Positions 1-10,639 of a DNA stretch of 43,385 nt are shown here, piece after piece; positions within the stretch are counted from its first letter, which is position 1, and the number at the start of each line of letters is the position of its first letter. The DNA lies in NCBI GenBank assembly GCA_016715505.1, contig JADJZY010000022.1:1-43385 (forward strand), given 5' to 3'. The stretch comes from Bacteroidota bacterium (GTDB taxonomy: Bacteria > Bacteroidota > Bacteroidia > Chitinophagales > Chitinophagaceae). The position numbers and the translations under genes are program-made. The notes beneath the pieces are model-generated. The model was not told the DNA's origin. It saw only the letters and a list, made by a program, of their open reading frames with translations, and did no database searches.

Positions 1-254
1 TTTTAAACAGTCTCTTGTTCTTGCTAAATTACTTTCGTTAGGAACATCACTATCAAGTATGTTTACATGAATGTGTTGTCGGTATCAACATTTTGAGTAT
101 TGGTGTTTAACGCATTCATGAACACTTTGGAGTCCATATGGCGGGAATTAGTAATTAGTCCACAAGGAGATTTTCCCAAATGCTCTTCAGAAAGCATCAT
201 AAATATCTTTAGCAGTGATAAAATCATTAAGTCAATTTGAAATTTATATGACAC
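1..254 (-). CDS. possible 3' part of an unidentified gene leaving the left edge
   Basis: On the minus strand a GTG-started reading frame of 63 codons (254 to 63) stops close to the edge. A second frame then runs open to base 1 and reads VNILDSDVPNESNLARTRD. Joining the two needs one single-base indel near 63-70, the same type of lesion seen elsewhere in this window. Composition is polar and protein-like, but I recognise no family. It could equally be a chance reading frame in AT-rich DNA. Confidence 0.25.
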
Positions 255-772
255 TGTAGTTTTCTCTTCTTTTCTAGGAGTTCACTATAACCTTCGCCAT
301 TTAAAAATTAGAAGGGAAGAAATCGCATGATTTGATTTCATTGATGTAGTATTTTTTAATAACGTGATCATATATTCCTTACTAATCGTCGTATTTTTCT
401 GAATACGTTAATTGCAACCACGTTGTGAAAATTTGAATTCCATCTACTGAATCTAAGAATCGTTGAATTTCGTAATTATCATTTAAAAAATGCACTGTGT
501 GTTTTACTTTGATAATTGTATTTTTCATCAAACATCGAAACAATAATATTCAGCACATAGAATTTCGTAGAGTTTTCTTTATTCATATTTCGCTAAATTA
601 GCCAATAAATTATCGATTTTCTGGCACATTTGTGCTTAACGAAATATCAAATGCATTAAAACGATTGTTCGAGGTGCATATTGGACCATGGTAGATGATG
701 GATTCATAAACATTCTCGGATATTTATAAAATACTTGATAAATGTTGTAAGTTGTAAGGTTTGAAAAGTGAA
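255..772. other. AT-rich stretch without a recognisable gene
   Basis: About 520 bases of strongly AT-rich DNA with stops in all frames. I see no convincing coding frame, tRNA or terminator. It separates the left-edge fragment from the sensor kinase, and the kinase promoter presumably lies at its right end, although no clean TAnnTTTG element is visible there. Confidence 0.5.
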
Positions 773-3632
773 ATGATTCGCATAAATTTTATTACCCTCC
801 TTTTATTCTTACCTTTTTGTGTAATAGCTAAAGTGCAGGTGAATCTTGTGCCGGAAATGGTGTTTTGTACTTTCCGTGATTCACGCGGTTTGATTTGGCT
901 AGGAACCGAAAAAAGGCCTTAAACTTTATCAGAGCGATCATCTGGTTTCATTTCAGTTTCCACAAGATAGTGTGCATCATATCGCGCCTGGATTGATTTA
1001 TGCTATTCAAGAAGATGAGGCCGGTTTTATTTGGGCAGCGAGTTATACCAAAGGCATAACCGTTTTTTAATCCATAGTAGCCAGTATCGTCAAATTCCTG
1101 ATACAGGTTGTCTGCGAAACCGATCCATCATTTCTATGCAACGCATTTCAGGTGGTATGCAAATCAACACTGATAGAAGGGGCCATTCAATGTAATCGAA
1201 AAAAACTTTCAATGCGTTATTTGGCCAATGAATATTCAAAATCCAAATGTTCTGCTCAGCATAAAAATTTTCAAGGGGTAGATTATTGGTTAATCAATTC
1301 CGAGGGTGTGTTAAGGCGCAAGAAGGGTGTAAAGGATTCTCTAATGTCCATTCCGGGTGGTCAGGAAGTGCTTATGGGATTAAGCCAAATCGGGACTTCC
1401 ATATTTGTATCAGGTACGAATGGGCTTTATATACTTCAAGCTCATGGGTTTAAAAAAATTCCAGTTCGTTATCAAGGAAGGGATATCTCTGGATTTGGAA
1501 TCAATGATCTTCTGCAAACAGAAGATGGACATATGTACCTGAATAGTCTTAGATATGGTATGCTGCTTTGTCATCAAATGGAAGATTATATTGAATGCGA
1601 AAGTGATGCTTTGAATCATTGGTTTAAGGAAGGGAATTCAATTTATAGTAACTTCTATGATTCTCTAAACAGAACTTTTTACATAGGCACTCAACAAGGG
1701 CTATTTGTCGTATCACGTCCCGGACAATTTGTTCAAGCTGTCGAAAATCCCGCTGCGATTGGAACCGTTCGGGCTTTGTATGCAGATCAGGGTGGATTGT
1801 ATATTGGTACTGAAGATGGCGTATTTCATTTAGGAGTTGACTTGAAGCGATTAAAGGAAAATCATTTGCCTGGTAAACCATTGGTGACAAAAATTCATGC
1901 TTGGGGGGCAACCACGGTCGCAAGTGGAAATGGCCTTTATACCCTGAATGAACAGGGGATACAAATACTAAATACACAAATGGGTCAACGATTAACAGGA
2001 GAATCCATTTGTGTTTCGGTCCCCATTGATGATTCGCAATTATTGCTGTTTTCTCGGATTTATAAGGGCATTTTTGTTTTAAACAGGCAATTTCCTGCCA
2101 TCCGGATAGCATGAAACTTGATTTGGAATTCGTCAATTATGCCGAAAAGGATGGAGATGATATTTGGTTGATGGGCTTTTCGCAGGCAAATCGATTCAAC
2201 TACAAGCGTAAGGAGATTAAACCTATTTATATTCCGAAAGCAGTCGAAATATCCCAATTGAGTATGCATAAACATTCAAAATGGATATCATCAGAAGTTT
2301 ATGGCGCCATTCGACTCCGTGAAAATGAAGCTGCATCTTATTTTAGTTTTGAAAGTATTACCGGGTGCCAGGATTAAAAGCCCTTTATCAGCATGGTTCT
2401 TTTTTGTGGTACACCACCGCCGATGGGATTGGTTTTATCATTTGAAAAATAAGTGCAACCGCTATTTTCGGGCCGGTGAAAGTTTTCCTGAAGGGTCATT
2501 CATGCAATCTGCTATTTGTGTAAAAGGCGATACACTATTTGCCGGAGGGGTAAACCAACTGATCCGGGTGAATATGAAGGCTGTCGAAGAGTCTATTTAC
2601 TCAGATTCTTGTTTACTCATCAATTGGACCTTATTAAAAGGCGGGAAACGCCAATTGATTGAACGCCCTGATATGCTTTTTAAGCATGATGAAAACAATC
2701 TGGAAGTTCAATTGGTTCAAAGCAATCTGCAAAATAAAAGTGGAAACAGTTATACTTATCAATTAAATGATGGCGAAGAACTTCAGGTTGAGAAAAGCGG
2801 GAATATTAAATTGGATAACCTGCAGAGTGGAAAATATATTTTACGGATAAAACAACTGAATGAGAATAAATTCGTTCAGGCTGTCCAGTTCCATATTTTA
2901 CCCCCCTGGTACCAAACTACCTGGTTTCGAATCGCTTTGTTATTATTAGTGGTAGCCAATGCTATTTGGATTACACGCTTGTATTTTAAACGTCGACTTA
3001 TGGCCCAGCAAAAAGAAATTGAAAAACAACAAGCCTTGCAAAGTCAGCGCGATCGGATTAGTATCGATATGCACGACGATTTGGGTAGCGGACTGAGTTC
3101 CATCAAAATGATCAGCGAAATGTTGAAACGAAAACATCAGGATGAGGAAACCAAAACGGATTTGAATCAAATAGTGGATGAAGCCTCGGAACTAACAGCC
3201 ACCATGCGTGATTTGGTATGGAGTTTAAATCCAAGAAATGATACTATTCTAGGATTCGCAGATCATGCCCGTCGTTTTGTCAAACAATATTTTGAACGCG
3301 CAGACATCGAAGTTCATTTTCAGATGAACATAGCAGAAAACGATTTGGCCATGCATGGTTTAGCGCGCAGAAATTTGTTGATGATTTTAAAGGAAACCTG
3401 TACCAATATTTATAAATATGCCTGTACTACGAAAGTGAATATTCAACTTTTATTTCGGAATGACACACTATTGATTACCATACAAGATCATGGGAAAGGC
3501 TTAGCGCCGGATGTTAGAGAGAATAATGGCTTTTACAGCATGCGCAAACGGGTGCAGGAAATAGGCGGATCGATTCATTGGTATTCAGATATAAATGGTT
3601 TGAATACAGTAGTAGAATGGACCTTGGCTTAG
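773..3632 (+). pseudogene. two-component sensor histidine kinase with beta-propeller sensor, multiply frameshifted
   Basis: The start at 773 gives a signal-peptide-like N terminus (LLLFLPFCVIA). Propeller repeats of the two-component regulator type follow (GLIWLGTEKG, GGLYIGTEDGVF). Next come a Y_Y_Y-like immunoglobulin domain (about 2700-2900), one membrane helix (about 2905-2990) and a HisKA_3/HATPase_c kinase. The H-box reads DMHDDLGSGLSS, with the phospho-acceptor His at 3072-3074, the N-box lies around KETCTNIYKYA, and the G-box is DHGKG. The family signals from a periplasmic ligand to a LuxR-type response regulator; none is adjacent. The corrected length of about 950 aa fits the family. 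The frame breaks near 907 (A6 run), near 1068-1200 (one or more), near 2095, near 2375 and near 2440. At 2376-2440 a third frame carries the bridging protein (LKALYQHGSFLWYTTADGIG). Lesions are denser than in the neighbours, so this may be a real pseudogene rather than only sequencing error. Confidence 0.8.
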
Positions 3633-3668
3633 TGTAGTTATTGGGAAGGAGTGGCAATTTTTTTAAGG

Positions 3669-3831
3669 TCAGATTTTAACGATTGCTACGAATAATAAAT
3701 CGGTATTTGTGGTAGCCTTAGCATTTAAAAACTGCTTGATATCATTCATTTTTACAGGAAACAGAATGCCTTTAATGGCCCAGCGGATGATTAGATTGCT
3801 GAAGCAGGCAGGTCAACATATGTTTAAACAT
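3669..3831 (-). other. possible small broken reading frame
   Basis: On the minus strand MFKHMLTCLL (from 3831) joins, after removal of one base, to a second frame ending at 3669 that contains IRWAIKGILFPVK and NDIKQFLNAKATTNTDLLFV. The corrected product would be 53 aa. It is convergent with the kinase. No family is recognised; it may be the remnant of a longer protein or chance. Confidence 0.2.
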
Positions 3832-3889
3832 GGTTTCTTGCGGGTTCTGCACTAAATTTGGGGCGACAGAAAAATGGAATAATACAAGA

Positions 3890-4681
3890 ATGAGCAAAAC
3901 ATACATCGGAGAAATTTGGAAAGAAATTAAATTCGACTTCGATTACACCAACGAAATAAAGATTGAAATTTCAAACTTCGGACGAGTGAGAAGTACTACA
4001 CCGCAGAATGGTGAGACCATTTTAAAAGGGGCGATGGTCAGTGGATATCGTATTATTCGACTAAAATTTTACAAAAAACGAGATCCCAAAGACCAAAAAC
4101 GTATTGACTTTTTGCGTGAGCAAATTGCCACACTTGTTCGGCAAATAGGTAAGCTCCGTACAAGGAACAAAGCCAAACGCGTACAGGATCAATCCTATTT
4201 CGACTATGAGCAGAAAATAAACGATTTGACCGCTTTATTGGACGGCATGAAAAAGAAGTATCAAAAAGAGTTCAAAGCAATCGAACTGAAACGTACAATA
4301 AATCATGGTGGACTCGTTCACAGAATGGTGGCAGAATATTTTCTGGATAAGCCGTCGGAGAAACATAACCTGGTTGCTCATTTAAACCATTCCAAACTCG
4401 ACAATCGGGCAGATAATCTTCAGTGGATGACAAGAGCGGAGAATGCGGCCCATCAAATGACAAGTCCACACGTTATTGAAGCAAAAAAACAAAGAGTAGG
4501 CAAACGCTACGAGGGAACTAAAGTTTGTAAACTGACCTCTACGAAAGTTATGTTGATCAAGAAAAAATTAAATCAAGGTGCTAAATTAAAAGCACTTGCA
4601 AAGACTTTCAAAGTATCTGACATGCAGATTTCAAGAATTAAAAGTGGTGAAAACTGGGCAGGGGTTAACGCTGCGACGTAG
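3890..4681 (+). CDS. NUMOD4/HNH homing-type endonuclease
   Basis: 263 aa from the ATG at 3890; the frame stays open further upstream, but this start places the NUMOD4 motif at its usual N-terminal place. Residues about 8-60 are a NUMOD4 module (EIWKEI, ISNFGRVRS, GYRIIRLKF). Residues about 70-130 form a charged coiled-coil insert not usual in the family. An HNH_3 core follows (VHRMVAEYFL, then HLNHSKLDNRADNLQW with the metal-binding His/Asn set). A C-terminal helix-turn-helix carries the DMQISRIKSGENWAGV signature often found in these proteins. The family cleaves double-stranded DNA and occurs in homing elements and phages. Here it stands alone, with no intron, intein or phage genes visible nearby, so it is an orphan or a domesticated copy. 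Confidence 0.85.
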   Translation: MSKTYIGEIWKEIKFDFDYTNEIKIEISNFGRVRSTTPQNGETILKGAMVSGYRIIRLKFYKKRDPKDQKRIDFLREQIATLVRQIGKLRTRNKAKRVQDQSYFDYEQKINDLTALLDGMKKKYQKEFKAIELKRTINHGGLVHRMVAEYFLDKPSEKHNLVAHLNHSKLDNRADNLQWMTRAENAAHQMTSPHVIEAKKQRVGKRYEGTKVCKLTSTKVMLIKKKLNQGAKLKALAKTFKVSDMQISRIKSGENWAGVNAAT

Positions 4682-5018
4682 GGCTTGATGATTATACTAG
4701 AGGTGCTTCAAATTCAAGGAAGCGTTTGAGAGGTAGCTCTGATGGCCACCCAGAGGATGACACCAATTTTAGAGATGAAAGCGAGTAGTAAATCATGGAG
4801 TTCGAAATGCAATTTTATTTTGAAAGAAATTAAAGCAAATAGCATTGAGTCTTTGCACTCACGCCAATTGTAATTATAAATTAGTCCAAAAAATTTCGAT
4901 TTCTTTTTTGAATATACGATTCAATCAGGTGTTTCATAAATACCCTATACACGCCTTTTGAATTAAATGACCCTTTCCCCCTTCTGCCTTACCTTTGATC
5001 GCTTATTCATCTGAAGTT
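4682..5018. other. intergenic stretch with a short polar open frame
   Basis: Immediately after the HNH stop, a 35-codon open frame without a start (4681-4788) reads RKRLRGSSDGHPEDDTNF and ends in two stop codons. It looks like the polar tail of a protein and may be the residue of an extended or displaced C terminus. From 4790 to 4985 I see nothing but AT-rich spacer; the nadE promoter element is at the right end. Confidence 0.35.
4990..4997 (+). promoter_or_regulatory. TAnnTTTG -7 element for nadE
   Basis: TACCTTTG matches the Bacteroidota sigma-factor -7 consensus TAnnTTTG exactly and lies 21 bases before the nadE ATG. No matching -33 TTTG at 19-21 bp spacing is seen. Confidence 0.5.
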
Positions 5019-6702
5019 ATGAAAATAATTCTCGCTCAACAAAACTATCATATCGGTCATTTCGAAGAGAATACCCGTAAAATGCGCGAAGCCATTCAAA
5101 TCGCCAAAGCGCAACAAGCTGATTTGATCGTTTTTTCTGAATTATCTGTGTGCGCATATCCGCCACGCGATTTTCTGGAATTTGACGATTTTATTGAGCG
5201 TTGCCTGCAAGTGGTGGAAATACTGAAAGAGGATAGCCACGGACTCGGTATTCTTTTAGGTTGTCCATCACGCAACCCCGTTCGCGAAGGGAAAGATTTA
5301 TTTAATTCAGCCTATCTGCTCCATGAAGGCGAAATACAGTCCATCGTCCATAAAACCCTCTTACCGACTTATGATGTGTTCGACGAAAACCGTTATTTCG
5401 AACCGGCTTACACCTGGTCCGTCATGCCCTTTAAAGGAAAAAAACTGGCTGTAACCATTTGTGAGGACATCTGGAATTTGGGCGATAATCCCCTCTACCG
5501 CATTTGCCCCATGGATCAGTTGATTCAACAAAACCCCGATGTGATGATTAACCTCAGCGCATCTCCTTTCGATTATACGCATGTCGAAGATCGACTCGCT
5601 ATTCTCAAAGCCAATGTGAGTAAATATCAATTGCCCCTGCTTTATTGTAATACGGTGGGGTCTCAAACCGAAATCGTGTTCGATGGAGGCTCGCTCGTCA
5701 TGGATGCCCAATGTAATCTGGTTGCCGAAGGGGCCTACTTTAAAGAAGATTTGATCAGCGTTCATTTACAGGATGATGGTCGTTTTCTGGAACCTGTGGT
5801 AAGGCCCGCCGCCGATATTCCGGATCATGAACTAAACCCTATCACCTATCAGGCCGAATTACATATCGATCGCATTCACGAAGCCCTCATTACAGGCATT
5901 CGTGACTATTTCCGGAAGATGGGTTTTACCAAAGCCATTCTGGGTTCTAGTGGTGGTATTGATTCGGCTGTTACTCTGGCACTGGCTTGCGAAGCCTTGG
6001 GTGCCGAAAATGTAACGGCCCTGCTTATGCCTTCGCAGTTTTCTACAGGTCAGTCCGTCGATGATGCTGTAGCCCTCTCTGCCCGTCTCAAAAATCCTTA
6101 TCATATCATAGCCATCAAACCCATTTTTGATGCCTTTATGACGCAACTCGAACCCATCTATGGAGATTTGCCTTTTAATGTAGCTGAAGAAAATATTCAG
6201 GCCCGCAGCCCAGGGTAATTTATTGATGTCGGTGGCCAATAAATTCGGACAAATTCTTTTGAATACCACCAACAAAAGTGAATGCGCCACAGGCTATGGT
6301 ACCCTGTATGGTGATATGGCCGGCGGTCTTGCCGTTTTAGGGGATGTTTACAAAATGCAAGTATATTCATTGGCTCGCCGTATCAATCTTCATGAGGAAA
6401 TCATTCCGGAAAATATCATCCACAAAGCTCCTTCTGCCGAATTAAGACCGAATCAAAAGGATAGTGATTCATTGCCCGATTATCAGATACTCGATGCCAT
6501 TTTATATCAGTACATCGAACGCCGGAAAGGTCCTGCCGAAATCATTGCGATGGGTTTTGATCAGGCCATTGTGAACAGGGCTTTAAAATTGGTGAATACC
6601 AACGAGTATAAACGCAATCAGTTTTGCCCCATCATACGTGTATCACCCAAAGCCTTTGGTGTAGGACGCAGAGTACCGATCGTAGCCAAGTATTTAAGTT
6701 GA
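5019..6702 (+). CDS. nadE: glutamine-dependent NAD+ synthetase (one frameshift)
   Basis: Makes NAD+ from deamido-NAD+, ATP and glutamine in the cytoplasm. The N-terminal carbon-nitrogen hydrolase domain (residues about 1-270) supplies ammonia. Its Glu-Lys-Cys triad is visible in FSELSVCAYPPRD, HKTLLPTYDVFDE and VTICEDIWNLG. The C-terminal synthetase domain has the ATP-pyrophosphatase P-loop ILGSSGGIDSAV and later NKSECATGYGTLYGDMAGG. The ATG at 5019 is chosen because it directly starts the conserved strand KIILAQQNYHIG. The frame breaks at 6209-6213: removing one C from the CCC run gives ARSQGNLLMSVANKFG and a 560-aa protein of normal family length. Because NAD synthesis is normally essential, this frameshift is probably a sequence error. 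Confidence 0.93.
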
Positions 6703-6812
6703 TGATTATTCGGTTCTTGTCATTCGTAAAGATTGGCAAACGGCTGTATGGGTACGAAAGGGATTAAAAATCCTGGTGATGAGGAACACCAACACGCATC
6801 AAAGCATGACCA

Positions 6813-6848
6813 ACAAAAAAGGCCATCTTTTCAGACGACCTTTCTTTT
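6813..6848 (-). terminator. intrinsic terminator of the T9SS gene ending at 6865
   Basis: On the minus strand AAAGGTCGTC (6843-6834), a six-base loop and GATGGCCTTT (6827-6818) form a 10-bp stem with two G-U pairs, followed by a run of T. The G-U pairs are stable only in minus-strand RNA, which assigns it to the gene on that strand. Confidence 0.75.
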
Positions 6849-6864
6849 AATTTCATTGTAAAAA

Positions 6865-7875
6865 TTATCTTTTCAAAATCATTTCTCTGCGCAGTACAAC
6901 ACCATTGCTGTTCAGGTTTACAAAGTATTGACCGGTTTGTAACCTGGCCAACGAAATGTGTTGTTGATTCATACCATCTTCTGTCGTGAAGTTTTCTGAC
7001 ATCACCAAACGGCCTTGTAAGTCATAAACATGAATCTCGGCACGGCTGCTCTTTTCGTTGTAAAACTGAAAATGCAAAGCATCAACTACCGGACTCGGAT
7101 ACATCATCACATCTGCATAGGCTTTTTCATTTTCCAAACGGATTATGGCACTATACGTTGATTTTCCATCCACATCCATTTGCTGAATACGATAATGATT
7201 GATCGCACCCGGATTTGCATCGCTGAAAAGATATTCCAAAACTTCATCACTATTTCCATTTGCTGATTTAGATTTCAGGCTACCAATGTTGCTGAATGTA
7301 ACGCCATCCACACTGCGCTGAATATTATAGTGCGAACAATTTTTTTCGGTAAAAGTTGACCATTGTAAAAGCGCTTGTCCTTCTGCACTCAAACTGGCAT
7401 TAAATGCCGACATTTCAACAGGTAATGGCGTTGAAAAGGGACCTTCAATTTTCACCTGATAATTGCCATATTCACCCGTATAGAACGATGTAGATACCAA
7501 TACATAAGTTACCCCAGCTGTTAATGCGCGTGAAATAAAATAGTTATCACCCGGATTGCCTGAAGAACCATCATCACTCCGTAAGATATTACTCAATGGA
7601 GCTAATGGATTGAATGCCCCCTGATACAATGCACCAAAATTATCAATGCTGGGTGTATTGGCTTCAAAGGTGTAGTTGCCACTCACAGGAGCCGTAAACG
7701 TGAATACATGGTATGTAGGACTGTAAATCGACAAACCCGAAGGAGGATTGCCCACATTGGGTCGCTGAAAGGTAGGTCCACCATTCACCAATGTCGCGGT
7801 GATGAATTGCGGAGATTGCGCCTGAGCCATTAAACTGCCCATGACAAATAGCATAGCGGCATAAAACTTTTTCAT
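6865..7875 (-). CDS. secreted T9SS sorting-domain protein
   Basis: 336 aa from the ATG at 7875, which gives a clean Sec signal (MKKFYAAMLFVMGSLMAQAQ); earlier in-frame codons would add an unlikely leader. Residues about 25-165 form a beta-sandwich of the pre-peptidase C-terminal type (YHVFTFTAPVSGNYTFEA, then GVTYVLVSTSF and NYQVKIEG). Residues about 165-250 look like a fibronectin-type linker (LLQWSTFTEKNCSHYNIQRS) found in many Bacteroidota surface proteins. The last ~80 residues are a type A sorting domain (VMMYPSPVVDALHF, VYDLQGRLVM, LQTGQYFVNL). It is expected to be exported and attached to the outer surface. The cargo function is unknown and no catalytic motif is seen. A terminator follows at 6813-6848. 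Confidence 0.85.
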   Translation of the reverse strand: MKKFYAAMLFVMGSLMAQAQSPQFITATLVNGGPTFQRPNVGNPPSGLSIYSPTYHVFTFTAPVSGNYTFEANTPSIDNFGALYQGAFNPLAPLSNILRSDDGSSGNPGDNYFISRALTAGVTYVLVSTSFYTGEYGNYQVKIEGPFSTPLPVEMSAFNASLSAEGQALLQWSTFTEKNCSHYNIQRSVDGVTFSNIGSLKSKSANGNSDEVLEYLFSDANPGAINHYRIQQMDVDGKSTYSAIIRLENEKAYADVMMYPSPVVDALHFQFYNEKSSRAEIHVYDLQGRLVMSENFTTEDGMNQQHISLARLQTGQYFVNLNSNGVVLRREMILKR

Positions 7876-7964
7876 TTGTTTGTGTTTTAAAAATTTATCA
7901 GAAGAATAGACCAAGCCTCGAATGTTTTCATCCGGGTAAGCCTGTTTGTCCTGACAAATATAAA

Positions 7965-10291
7965 TTATTTCGTGGATTTTTTCTTTTGTCGGTCAAACCA
8001 AACCAAAAAAGCCGGTAAAATGGTCAAATTGGTTACCATCGCCAAAAACAGGGTTAATGCGGTTAAATAACCCAAAGCTTTGGTGCCATCAAATTGCGAA
8101 ACCAGAAAAACCACAAAACCTGCCGCCAATATGAGGGAGGTGTAAATGATACTGATACCCGTTTCCTGTATGGTGGCTTTTACGGTTTTTGCAATGTCAT
8201 AGTTATAACGAGGAAGATCCTGTTTGTAATTCACCAAAAACCGAATCGTCACATCAATGGCAATACCCAAAGCGATGCTGAAAACAAGCACCGTAGAGGG
8301 TTTAAGCGGAATATTTAACCAGCCCATCACCCCGGCCGTAATCGCCAGTGGAATGATATTTGTAACGATTGAAATGAGCACAATGCGCCATGATCGGAAC
8401 AAAAAGGCCATACATGCTATGATCATCAGTAAAGCCAGCAGCAAACTCTCCGTTAAACTCGAAATAATAAACCGACTTCCTTCCAGAAAAACCACACTCG
8501 TGCCGGTATAAGATATGGAATAACGCGAGGTGTCAAAAATTTCCACCGCCTGTTTATTCACCTCAGATAATATTTGCGGAAGTCGCACCGAGCCTACATC
8601 CTGCATACTCACACTGATGCGCGCATAACGGCGACTACTATCTGTAAATGAGCGTATCAATCGACTCATCTGCGATTGCCCCGTATCTGATTTCATCTTT
8701 AAATAAGGCAATAAAAAGGCAATATCAAAACTGTTCGGCACCCCATAAGAACTGCTATCCCCATCATAATAAGCCTGACGGGCAAACTTGATGGCTTCTA
8801 CCACAGAAAGCGGTTTGGACATTTCAGGAAATTGAGCCAATACACCCAGCATTTCATCCATGCGCTTCAGGGTTTGTAAACTCACCGCCCCTTGTTTTTT
8901 TCGGGTATCAATCACAATTTCCAGCGGCATCACCCCTTTAAAGTGTTTTTCGAAATATTTTAAATCCTGATAAATGCGATTTTGTTTGGGCAAATCATCC
9001 ACAATATGCCCCACACTTTTGAGTCGCAACATCCCAAAAACCGATAATACCATCAACCCTCCCCAAAACAAATAAATGCCCATGCGATGATTGATGACCC
9101 AATGATCGAGCCGCAGTAAAATGCCGGACAAAGTTTTGTTTTCGAGGTATTTCGTATGCCGGGCTTTGGGCTCTTTCAAAAAACTAAAAATAGCCGGAAT
9201 AGCCAACAACGAAATGAAGAAAATGACCAGAATGCTGATGCCCGATACAAGCCCAAACTCCTTTAAAATCTGGCTTTTGGTAAAATAAAAAACACCAAAT
9301 CCAATAGCGGCAGTGAGGTTGGTAAACAAGGTCACAATACCCATCCTTTCCACCATACTGAGTAATGCCATTCGTTTTTCGCCATGTATAGCATATTGGG
9401 TATGGTATTTATTGAGGAAATAAATACAATTCGGAATGCCAATCACCACAATCAAAGGGGCAATGAGGGCCGATAATAAGGTGATGCGATAATCAAACAA
9501 CGATAATAATCCCAAAGCCCAGATAACACCGGCCAATACCACAATCAATGAAAAAAACATGGCGCTGAATGAACGGAAAAAAAGCAATAAAATGACCGCT
9601 GTCAGCAAGAGAGAACTCAATAGAATCAGGTTCATTTCATACTTCACACTTTCTGCAAATTCGGTACGGATAAATGGCAGTCCGGAAAAGTGTATTTCTA
9701 ACTGATGTTTTTTGGCAAATGCTTCACCCCGCTCCCGAATGGCCCGCACCACACCAACACGCTCCGGCGATTTTAAAATATCCTTGTTGATGTACACCGC
9801 TGTCAAACAGGCCCCGCTTTCGGGATTGTATAAAAGATTGCGGTAAAAAGGCAGGTTTAAAAAAGTTTCCAGACTTTGGTTCCAAACAGAATCTGAACTA
9901 CCGGGCATAAATATTTTTTCAGTGAGCAATCTTTCCGTGCTATCGCCCGATTCTTTACGAATATTGATCGCCCCCGGAATACTGAGCACTTGCTCCACGC
10001 CACGTATGGCCTTGATTTCCGATTCCCAATTCACCATATCTTCCAAAAAGGCCCTTTCGAACAACTGAGGATGGGTGAAACCAATCGCCAGCATCGTGCC
10101 ATCTTCGCCAAACATTTTTTTAAAAGCCTGGTACTCCTGATATTTTGGTTATTGGTGGGGATGGCATTGGTAAACTCATAACTCATCTGCACCTTCGAGG
10201 CATAATATCCCATAAGGCTGGTGGCCCCTAAAAGGAATATCAGAATAGGGATTCGGAAACGAAGTATAAAATGAGCCAGTGCTGTCCACAT
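7965..10291 (-). CDS. RND superfamily (MMPL/HAE3-type) exporter (one frameshift)
   Basis: Inner-membrane transporter with the duplicated RND plan. It has an N-terminal helix (ILIFLLGATSLMGYYASK), a periplasmic loop, a sterol-sensing-like bundle of about five helices (RITLLSALIAPLIVVIGIPN), a second loop, and a second bundle (SIALGIAIDVTIRFLVNY) with the conserved acidic residue in GIAIDVT. The start at 10291 gives MWTALAHFILRFR, a normal cytoplasmic lead-in. One base is missing near 10147: restoring it turns the frame into TNNPKYQEYQAFKKMFGEDG and gives about 775 aa, the usual length. No membrane-fusion or outer-membrane partner is adjacent, as is typical of HAE3 members, which often move lipids or hopanoids. 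The substrate cannot be told. Confidence 0.85.
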
Positions 10292-10469
10292 AAGGGCCGC
10301 AAATATACTTCCTGAATCATGAAAAAGCTTGTTTCAATGTACACACATAAAATAGCTGTGCAATGATTCTTAAATTGTTTTCAGTTAGACTTTGTTTTTT
10401 TTTTGAGTCACATCTCAGAGTTCAATCGGTACAATGCAGATGCTAGACCATCATGCTGCACATGGGTTG

Positions 10470-10590
10470 AGCAGGCGGCCGCGTGAGGGATGGAAGTGAA
10501 AAGCCCGACAGCGCCAGTAAAAGGCGCTAAGGCTTGTAACGAACAGCCCGACCCGACGCAGGAGGGGCACGCCCTTAAAAACCAGCCCTG
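10470..10590. other. GC-rich structured intergenic element
   Basis: The 348-base gap between the exporter and porZ (10292-10639) is AT-rich at both ends but holds a sharply GC-rich core. In the core AAGCC (10501-10505) pairs with GGCTT (10531-10535), and inside it AGCGCC (10510-10515) pairs with GGCGCT (10523-10528). A further GGGC-AC-GCCC hairpin sits at about 10564-10573, and an eight-base GCGGCCGC palindrome lies near 10475. A 66-codon minus-strand frame through it is Cys/Pro/Ser-rich and not protein-like. The form resembles interspersed structured repeats seen between genes in other Bacteroidota, from memory only. It is single-copy in this window. Confidence 0.4.
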
Positions 10591-10627
10591 CCATAATAAT
10601 TCAGGCATTAAATCGTTTCTTTACCTG

Positions 10628-10635
10628 TAATTTTG
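10628..10635 (+). promoter_or_regulatory. TAnnTTTG -7 element for porZ
   Basis: TAATTTTG is an exact consensus match ending four bases before the porZ ATG at 10640. If used, the transcript would start at or very near the start codon, giving a leaderless or near-leaderless message. Confidence 0.45.
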
Positions 10636-10639
10636 AATC

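Noticed and set aside
1624..2136. 170-codon frame on the minus strand opposite the kinase propeller
   Set aside because: It lies wholly antisense to the recognisable propeller coding sequence, has odd composition and no family features.
5361..6290. Two minus-strand frames (134 and 143 codons) opposite nadE
   Set aside because: They are antisense to a clear NAD+ synthetase and show no family pattern.
7945..7958. TTTGTC-CT-GACAAA palindrome downstream of the exporter gene as a terminator
   Set aside because: A two-base loop is too tight for a terminator hairpin and there is no T-run; an operator role has no support.
10408..10608. 66-codon minus-strand frame through the GC-rich element
   Set aside because: Cys/Pro/Ser-rich translation without domain or start signal; the DNA is better explained as a structured or repeated element.
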